Shown here: piece by piece, positions 19,746 through 26,728 of the stretch
How positions within the stretch are numbered: the first letter of the stretch is position 1
Layout: every line of letters begins with the position of its first letter
DNA from: Cochliopodium minus
Lineage: Eukaryota > Discosea > Himatismenida > Cochliopodiidae
DNA length: 26,728 nt
Direction: 5' to 3'
Assembly: GCA_024220525.1 (NCBI GenBank)
Contig: JAMYWO010000435.1
Coordinates: forward strand, 1-26,728
Notes under the pieces: model-generated
What the model was told of the DNA's origin: nothing
The model's input: only the letters and a program-made list of their open reading frames with translations
Databases searched by the model: none
Translations under genes and position numbers: made by a program

Positions 19746-22494
19746 GTTATTATTATTATTATTATTATTGTTATTATTATTATAATTATAATTATTATAA
19801 TTATTGTTATTATTGTTGTTGATGTTATTGATGTTGTTATTGAAATTATTATTGTTAATATGTTCGTCGCAGTCATATTGATTGAGAAAGTTTTCGACAT
19901 TATCATTTAAAAGAAGATTTATTTCATTATCAAAATTATTGATGAGATCCATATTGAAAGACATTATTTCATTTATTTCAACATTACTCAATTTCTCATT
20001 TTTATTTTTAGTGTTTTTATTACTATTTTTATTTTTATTATTAATTCTTTTATTCTTGGTAATCTTAGTGGTAATATTATTTTCATCATTATTGATATTA
20101 TTATTATTATTATTATTATCCTTCAAAAGTAGATTAATGTTATTTATGTTTTTATTTATATTTTTACTAATTTCATTTATTTCATTTATTTCCCTCTCTC
20201 CTTCTTCTAAAAAGGTAATGTCTCTCTCTTTTCCTTTTATATTTGTATTTTCTTTATAATTATTTATATCTTTGTCATTATTGTTAATAATATTAATATT
20301 GTAATTATTATTGTTATTGTTAATATCATTAATATTATTATTGTTAATATTATTAATATTGTAATTATTATTGTTATTGTTAATATCATTAATCTTAATA
20401 TTGTTATTATTGTTGTCATTAATATTGTTATTATTATTAATATTGTTAATATTGTTATTATCTACTTGAATGAGGGAGACATCTTCTGATTGAGGAGAAG
20501 GGGGAGGAGGGGGAAGATCTTTGTTGATAAGTAAATCCAAACAAGTGTATCCATTTCCTGTTTTTAAATTCACATCTGCTTTTTCTTTCAATAATTCCTC
20601 TTTTTATTTGAAAAAATATAATAAAATAAATAATAATAAAGAATAATAATAAATAATATAAAAGAAGAATAATAATAAATAATAATAAAAGAGAATAATA
20701 ATAAAATTTAAAAGTGAAATAAAAATAAAAATAAAAGTTTAAAAAATTAAAAAATTAAAAAAAAGAAAAAAGAAAACCAATGAGAGGAAGATTGAGAGAA
20801 GGAGATAAAAGAGAAAGATGAAGAGGAGTGAAACCATGATGATTTTTAGTGTTTACATCGAAACGGTTTTGAAACAAAAGGAAAAGAAGGGGAAGATCAA
20901 GAATACCTTCTTTTTTAAAAAGAAAATGTCCCGCATTTTTGTTTTTTTTTGTTTTTATGTTTGGATTAGCTCCTTTCTCCAATAAAATTCGAATCATTTC
21001 CCTTTTCTTTTCCCCTTTTTCTGTATCACCTTTTTCTTTTTCTTTTTTTTCTTTATCATCTTTTTCTTTATCTTTTTCTTTATCATCTTTTTCTTTATCA
21101 TCTTTTTCTTTATCATCTTTTTCTTTATCTTTTTCTTTATCATCTTTTTCTTTATTATCTTTTTCTTTAGTTTTTTTTTCATCAAAATTGTTTATATGAT
21201 AATTTATTTTATTGTCACTACTATTATTGTCATTCATGTTGTCACTATTGTCGTTATCATTATTATGATCAAAAGAGCTGGTATGGTCATTTTGTATTTT
21301 TAATTTGGAGTTTTTACAGAGGATGAAGAAAGGGGTTTCATCATGTTTATTTTTCATGTTCACATCTCCCTTTCCTTTCAATAATTCTTGCTTTAATAAA
21401 AGAAATTTAATATTAAAAATATCTATTAAAATATTAAAAATATTAAAAGATATTAAAAGATGTTAAAAATATTAAAAAATGTTTAAAAAAATTATTAATT
21501 AAGCTATTAAAAATAAAAAATTTGTTTAACAACTCAATTTCATAAAATTTAACAAATAATTTAATTTTTAACAAACAAATAATTTAAAAATAATTTAAAT
21601 ACAAAAAAAATTAGAAGATATTAACATTAATAATTTTTTTTTTTTTTTTACAATAATGTCTTTCCTTATGAATTTAGAGTTACAATAATCATGAAGAATA
21701 GTGTTGTGATGTTCTCCAAAAGTTTCGTTTATATCATAGTACTTCAAAAAGAGAATTATGATCTCTTTCTTTACTTTTTTATTTTGAATCAAAACATGGA
21801 ATGGAGTTTTTCCTTTTTTGAATAATTTTTATCAAATTAAAAATAAATAATTTAAAAAATTAAAAATCTAAAATTAAAAAATTAAAAATTGAAAATAAAA
21901 AAATTTTATTCTCACCTCTATTGTTTTCCATTGCAACATTATCTTTGTTTAAAATCATTTCAAAACAATCTTGATTGATATTATGCAAAGAAGAGAAGAA
22001 ATGGAGGATATTATTTCCGTAAATATTTTTTTGTGTTGTATCACAGTTTTGTAATAATAACTTTAAAATATCAAAATTAATCTCCTTTTTGTTGCAAAGG
22101 ATATTTATAGCATTTGATCCATCTTTATTTGGAAAATTAACATCTATTTTATTTTCCAACAAGTATTTGATCAATTCTTTGTTTAATTCTTCATTTTCAT
22201 CTTTTAAGAGTATTCTATTGAGAATGGTATTTTTATTTACATCATAGATGTTGATATCAGCATCAAATTCAATCAATAAATCCAATTGTTCAAATTTAGT
22301 ATTTCTATTTAAACATGCCAATTCAAATGAAATATTTTCATTCTCATCCTCTTCATTTGGATCTGCTTTGTTTTCCTAAATTATTTAATTCAAGCTAATT
22401 ATTAACAATTCATATTGATTACCAAAAGAAATTTGATTATCTCAGTATTTGGAGTTTCTTGAAGGAAAGCTTTGTTCAAGAAATTGATGTTCAT
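16304..22494 (-). CDS. Ankyrin-repeat protein with SP-RING (SUMO E3-type) finger and C-terminal SIM
   Basis: Fourteen exons: 22423-22494, 21916-22375, 21652-21812, 20778-21390, 19110-20599, 18697-19010, 18298-18615, 17975-18172, 17695-17848, 17454-17565, 17158-17315, 16706-16944, 16483-16583 and 16304-16425. All phases agree and give 1503 residues. Residues 1-1350 form an ankyrin array (for example KKTPLHLACKNEK and LLLSNADPNS), interrupted by a Lys/Asp/Glu repeat at about 302-360 and an Asn-rich stretch at about 455-890. Residues about 1366-1420 are an SP-RING as in PIAS/Siz ligases: CPLSQDYINVPTKGRKCSH, then ECFD, then VCPICN and LVIDSFL. The usual Trp before the last Cys pair is missing. 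A basic stretch (KKRKLF, KSSKKSK) suggests nuclear import, and the last eight residues, IFIDLVDD, fit a SUMO-interacting motif. A SUMO ligase that picks targets by ankyrin repeats is inferred. No SAP or PINIT domain is seen. Confidence 0.88.
19665..19830 (-). repeat. Trinucleotide array coding for an asparagine run
   Basis: Plus-strand (att/gtt)n reads on the minus strand as AAT/AAC codons inside exon 5 of the ankyrin/SP-RING gene, giving around 50 nearly unbroken Asn with a few Tyr and His. The frame stays open through it. Use of both AAT and AAC shows it is not a pure fresh microsatellite. Confidence 0.85.
21030..21180 (-). repeat. Coding tandem repeat for Lys/Asp/Glu (KEKDD-type)
   Basis: Units of 12-18 nt (tctttttctttatca on the plus strand) repeat about ten times in exon 4 of the ankyrin/SP-RING gene and encode a charged KEKDDKEKD-type stretch, probably a single long charged helix. 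Length steps are multiples of three, so the frame is kept. Confidence 0.85.
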
Positions 22495-22768
22495 TTTTGT
22501 TGGATATTGACAATTTTATTTTATTTTTGAGATATGCCAATTGATGGGTTCCATTAAAGTACAGATCTATCTTTCAATTTGTTTCTCAAAAATTTAAACA
22601 AAAGATGAAGAGGGAATTTTATTAGTTTGGATCTAATCACAGAAAAAAATCCCATTTCTGTCAAAATCGTATAAAGATAAAAATTCTTCCTTTTTTTGTG
22701 TATTGATCCAATCTCTAATCCCAAAATATTAAAATAACAATCAAATAAATATAAAAAAATTAAAAAAA
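22495..22768. promoter_or_regulatory. Divergent promoter region, ankyrin/SP-RING / ABCD3 genes
   Basis: 274 bp between two start codons on opposite strands, so it must contain both promoters. Base composition is more mixed in the middle (about 22530-22700) than at the edges, with A-rich leaders before each ATG. No clear TATA box or repeated motif is seen. Confidence 0.55.
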
Positions 22769-25700
22769 ATGAATATCATCAGTACTATTGTCGAAGAAAT
22801 CAAGAAAAGACCAAAGATATATGGGGCAATTGCAGTTGCTGCAGCTTCATATTACTATGCATTTAAAAGAAAGAGGGTAAAAAAAAAAAATAATTTTATT
22901 ATTTTTAATTTGGGAAATCAATTTAACACAAAAATATAATCTTTTAAATATTAATCTTTAATATTTGACTATTTTTGTTCATTATTTATCACCATTTTTT
23001 TTGGAATATTCGATAGATATTTTATTATTTATTGAAAATTTTAATTTTGGTGCTATTATCTTTCATTTGAATATTCCTGTTAATAGTATAAAAATGATTT
23101 TCTTTAAGGTATCAAGAAGAAATCAACAAGATAACAATAAACCAGGAAAGGAAAGAGTGGGAGTTAACAAGCAATTTTTCGATCAGATAAAGAGATTTCT
23201 TCCAATTATAGTACCAGGAATGAAAAGCAAAGAATTCTTTGATTTGATGGCAATTGCAATATTGTTGGTATTCAGATCCCTATTAGATGTATGGATGATA
23301 AAAAACAACGCAGATATTGTCTCATCTATCGTCTCTTTGAATTACAAAAGATTCGTGACACACGTAGTTTGGGAATTTGGATTGATGCAATTTCCTACCT
23401 CTTTGATCAATAACTTGTTGAAATATTTCATCAGTGATTTGTCTTTAGGATTGAGAGAAAAGTTTAGCTACCACATCCACAAGAAATATATGCAAGGTAA
23501 TATCTTTTATGCTGTATCCAATCTCGATGGCAGAATTGAGAATGCTGATCAAGTCATTACCCAAGTAAAATCATTTTTAACAATATATTCTTTAAAATAA
23601 ATCTTGAAAAATGATTCATATTACTATATAACAAAGAAATCGTTTTATTTTTGAATTATACCTTGTTTAAATTATACCTTGTTAAAATTATACCTTGTTT
23701 AAATTATACTTGTTCTAATTATACTTTTAATTACATATTTTTTAATTTTTTTGAAAAATTAGGATATAATGAATTTCTGTAACAGTTTTGGAAATTTGTA
23801 TAGTCACATAACAAAACCAGTGTTGGATTTGGTGATATTTTTTGTGAGATTGGTGATCAACTTTGGATGGGAAGGACCTACTCTCATGTTGGCTTATTTC
23901 CTTCTTTCTGGTGCCGTCATGACCAAACTCAGAACTCCTTTCTCCAAATTTTCTGTCGAAGAAGGTCAACTCGAAGGAAAATACAGGTTTATTCCTCCTT
24001 TATTATTTTCAAATTATATTTTATTTCTATTTTGTTATTATTATATTTTATTATTCTATTTTTATTTCTATTTAAATATTTTATTTCTATTTTATTATTA
24101 TATTTTATTTGTATTTTAGTTTTATTTAAATATTTTATTTTAATATTTTTATAATTTGTTTGTATTTTATTTAAATGTTTTAAAAAAATTAAATTTTTAT
24201 TTTGAAATTTAGATTTGCACATTCACGTGTGATCACACATAGTGAGGAAATAGCATTTTACAGAGGAAGTGAGAGGGAGAAGAGATTTTTGGATGATTCT
24301 TTTAACAGACTCGTCAAGCATCTCTCCAAATACTACTTGTTTCGTCTCTTGTTAGGTTTTTTCGACAGTTGCATCACCAAATACAGTGCTACTTTGTAAT
24401 ATTCTTTTTTCTTTTAACTATTATTTTTTGACATTTTTTTTTGATATTTTTTACTTTATTTTTATTTTTTACATTATTTTTATTTTTTTTGTGTAGATTG
24501 GCATACTTTATTGTGACAGCACCAATCTTTTCACCAAAGAATGCGGCAAGATACAATAAGAACTTGGGAGGAGACTCCAACAACATCACCCGTGATTATA
24601 CCCGCTATGTTCGTTTGTTGATTGCCATGGTCACTGCTTTGGGTAAAAATATTTTTTTTTAAAATTAAATCATTTTTATTAAAATCATTTTCATTTATTT
24701 TTATTAATAAATTTATTTTGTAAATTTTTTTTTGAAAATTTTTATTTTTATTTTTATTTTTATTAATAAATTTATTTTGTTAATTTTTTTTAAATTTTAA
24801 TCATATTTTTTTAAAATCATTTTTTGATTTGAACAGGAACATTGATAGATAGTGGAAGAGAATTGTCAAGATTTGCGGGGTACACAGCAAGAGTGGCAAA
24901 GTTTATGGAGGTGTTGACAGACATGCAAAAAGAAAAGTACGTAAGAAAACAAGTTCTTTCAAAAGAAAAAACAGACAACTCGGAGCACCCAGGAGACGAG
25001 AAACCAGAGGAACGCAAATCTTTTAACTTGGAAAATCGTAAAGGAAAATTGATTGAAATTGATCATGATACTCCCACCATTAAATTCATTGATGTCCCTC
25101 TCGTTACTCCTAATGGTGATGTTTTGGTTGAAAAAGTTAATTTTGAAGTCAAAGCTGGTATGAACGTTTTGATTGCTGGTCCTAATGGTTGTGGTAAAAT
25201 TTTTTTTTTATTTATCAAATTAATTAATATTTTTTTTTGTTTTTATTCATATTTTTTCATTTGTGTGTTTTTTGAATATTTCGTTTTTTTTTATTATTTA
25301 TTGATCATTATTTATTGTTATTATTATTCAGTTATTATTATTGTTATTATTATTTTTATTCATTTTTATTATTTATTTAATAGGAAAATCGTCATTGTTC
25401 AGATTGTTGGGAGGATTGTGGCCTTTGTTTGATGGAGTGATAGAAAGACCAAGTGGTGCAAATCTTTTTTATGTCCCTCAACGTCCTTACCTCACTGTAG
25501 GAAATCTCCGTGATCAAGTCATCTATCCTCACACTTCCAGTGAAGTAAATCTTTTTTTTTTTTAAAAAACATTTTTAATAAAATTTAATTTTTTATTTTA
25601 TTAATGCTATTTTATTATTTATTTTGATCATTTTGATTATTTATTCCATTTTATTAACTTTATTTTGTTTAAATTTTGATTTTGATTAGGTGACATGCAG

Positions 25701-26563
25701 CGACGAGGAGTTAATGGAAATTATGGGAGCAGTTTCATTGAAATACTTGTTAGAAAGGGATCCAAAGGGATGGGATGCTGTTCATGACTGGAATGATCGT
25801 CTTTCTGGAGGTGAAAAACAGGTAATTTTCTCCCCCCTTTCTTTTTCTATCTTCTACTTTTTATTAATATAAATATTTATTAATTTATTTAAATATTTAT
25901 TAATTTATTTAATATTTATTAATTTATTAATTTATTTATTAATTTATTTAAATATTTATTAATTTATTAATTTATTAATTTATTAATTTATTAATTTATT
26001 AATTTACTTTAATATTTATTTATTATTCTACTTTTTATTAATTTGAATATTTATTCATTAGTTGAAGTGTTTAAAAATTTATAATTTTTTTTAGTTCAAA
26101 AATTTTGGATTGATTTATTTTTTTCAATTTTTAATTTTGTTGAATATTTTTTTCTTGTAGAGAATTGCTATGGCCAGACTCTTTTACAATAAACCTCAGT
26201 TCGCTATTTTGGACGAGTGTACTTCTGCTGTGTCTGTGGATGTAGAAGGAGACATGTAAACAACTTTTTTCTTTTTTTTTTATATTTTTTAATCTTGTTT
26301 CTTCATAAATTTTATTTGTTTCTTATTTTTAATTTGTTTCTGTTGTTTCTTATTTCTTTCTGTTGTTTCTTATTTGTTTCTTTTGTTTCTTATATTTTAT
26401 TTTAAAAAGGTACAACTTTGCACGTAAACAAAACATTACTCTCTTCACTGTTTCTCACAGAAAGTCATTGTGGAAATATCACGAGTATAAACTTCATTTT
26501 GATGGTTTGGGAAGTTATGAACTAACCAAGATCAGTGAGAACGAGGAAGGATTTGGATCTTAA
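22769..26563 (+). CDS. ABCD3: Peroxisomal ABC half-transporter, ABCD3/PMP70 type
   Basis: Ten exons: 22769-22876, 23109-23564, 23763-23986, 24213-24395, 24497-24642, 24837-25193, 25384-25544, 25690-25821, 26161-26255 and 26410-26563. Phases agree and give 671 residues, near the ~660 of PMP70. ABCD half-transporters dimerise in the peroxisomal membrane and bring fatty acyl-CoAs into the organelle for beta-oxidation. The membrane half has family landmarks: [44 protein letters not shown] and FYRGSEREK (EAA-like region). The nucleotide-binding half is complete: Walker [10 protein letters not shown] (487-495, split by an intron), Q-loop Gln524 in YVPQRPYL, signature LSGGEKQ (583-589), Walker B FAILDE (603-608) and switch His637 in TVSHRK. 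The match is closer to ABCD3 than to ABCD1/2 in the membrane half. It diverges from the ankyrin/SP-RING gene. Confidence 0.93.
23654..23725. repeat. 16-bp tandem repeat in ABCD3 intron 2
   Basis: Three near-perfect copies of aattataccttgttta followed by one and a half degenerate ones, in the intron between exons 2 and 3. Non-coding. Confidence 0.8.
25864..26010. repeat. AT tandem repeat in ABCD3 intron 8
   Basis: Many copies of a 7-8 bp unit (aatttatt) with larger aaatatttattaatttattt versions. They lie between the signature exon and the Walker B exon, and make this intron longer than most in the gene. Confidence 0.7.
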
Positions 26564-26728
26564 TTCAATAATTTTCTTTCTCTTTTTTTAATTATTATTT
26601 TTTTATTTTTGACTTCTCTCAATTTTAACTTTATAAATATTTTTAACCAAAAAACATAAGGGGAAATTTTTTTTTCTTTTTTAATATGTGTCTGGACCTC
26701 CAGACACATATTTTTAACACGATAAAAA
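26564..26728. other. 3' flank of ABCD3 with a perfect hairpin
   Basis: T-rich sequence after the stop. At 26683-26696 and 26699-26712 two arms (aatatgtgtctgga and its exact reverse complement) are separated only by cc. The stem is more GC-rich than anything else non-coding nearby. It could be an RNA structure in a 3' UTR or the end of a mobile element running past the window edge. Nothing after 26728 is visible. Confidence 0.7.

Noticed and set aside
19637-19910. Open frames of almost pure Ile in other frames and on the plus strand
   Set aside because: They are shadows of the AAT/AAC array that codes for Asn in the ankyrin/SP-RING gene.
8596-26563. Functional cluster of fatty-acid oxidation genes (ACADM and ABCD3)
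   Set aside because: They are 10 kb apart with unrelated genes between and no shared promoter, so the co-location is most simply chance.
26683-26712. Rho-independent terminator
   Set aside because: The stem followed by T residues looks like one, but the genes are clearly eukaryotic with introns, so this mechanism does not apply.
1-26728. tRNA or rRNA genes
   Set aside because: No GC-richer cloverleaf-like stretch with a GTTCNA box or rRNA signature was seen on either strand.

Overview
The window is about 26.7 kb of very AT-rich nuclear DNA from a unicellular eukaryote. Genes are split by many short GT-AG introns made almost entirely of A and T. Exons keep normal codon structure, TAA and TGA both end genes, and one protein carries very long asparagine runs. 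This suggests a free-living amoeboid protist with a Dictyostelium-like base composition, but more intron-rich. Peroxisomal and mitochondrial fatty-acid genes point to aerobic metabolism. I cannot place it more precisely. All exon joins below were worked out by hand from splice sites, phase continuity and family similarity.

Left part (1-8500): an F-box gene with a SPRY-like tail (273-1683, +); a decayed GLUG-repeat surface protein (about 1979-3204, +); the 3' half of an M1 aminopeptidase (3272-6765, -) that lacks its HExxH exon and has broken frames; an undetermined base at 6856 inside a repeat; a poorly readable stretch (7040-7653); and a small secreted Cys-rich protein (7659-8484, +).

Middle (8596-16175): medium-chain acyl-CoA dehydrogenase (13 exons, -), whose introns carry two inverted copies of a MITE-like element flanking exons 8 and 9; a divergent gene for a PA-domain seven-helix membrane protein (13119-15101, +); and a small ER-type membrane protein matching selenoprotein S/VIMP (15519-16175, -). 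The VIMP-like gene ends in UGA-GGT-TAA, so the UGA may encode selenocysteine.

Right part (16304-26563): a 14-exon gene (-) for a ~1503-residue protein that joins an ankyrin array, broken by Asn-rich and Lys/Asp/Glu-rich inserts, to an SP-RING (SUMO E3 ligase) finger and a C-terminal SUMO-interacting motif. Divergent from it lies a complete ABCD3/PMP70-type peroxisomal half-transporter (22769-26563, +). A perfect 14-bp hairpin lies close to the window end.

The acyl-CoA dehydrogenase and the ABCD transporter both serve fatty-acid oxidation, in mitochondrion and peroxisome respectively, but nothing seen links their expression. The most unusual items are the ankyrin/SP-RING/SIM protein, the UGA-ending VIMP homologue and the intronic inverted element pair.
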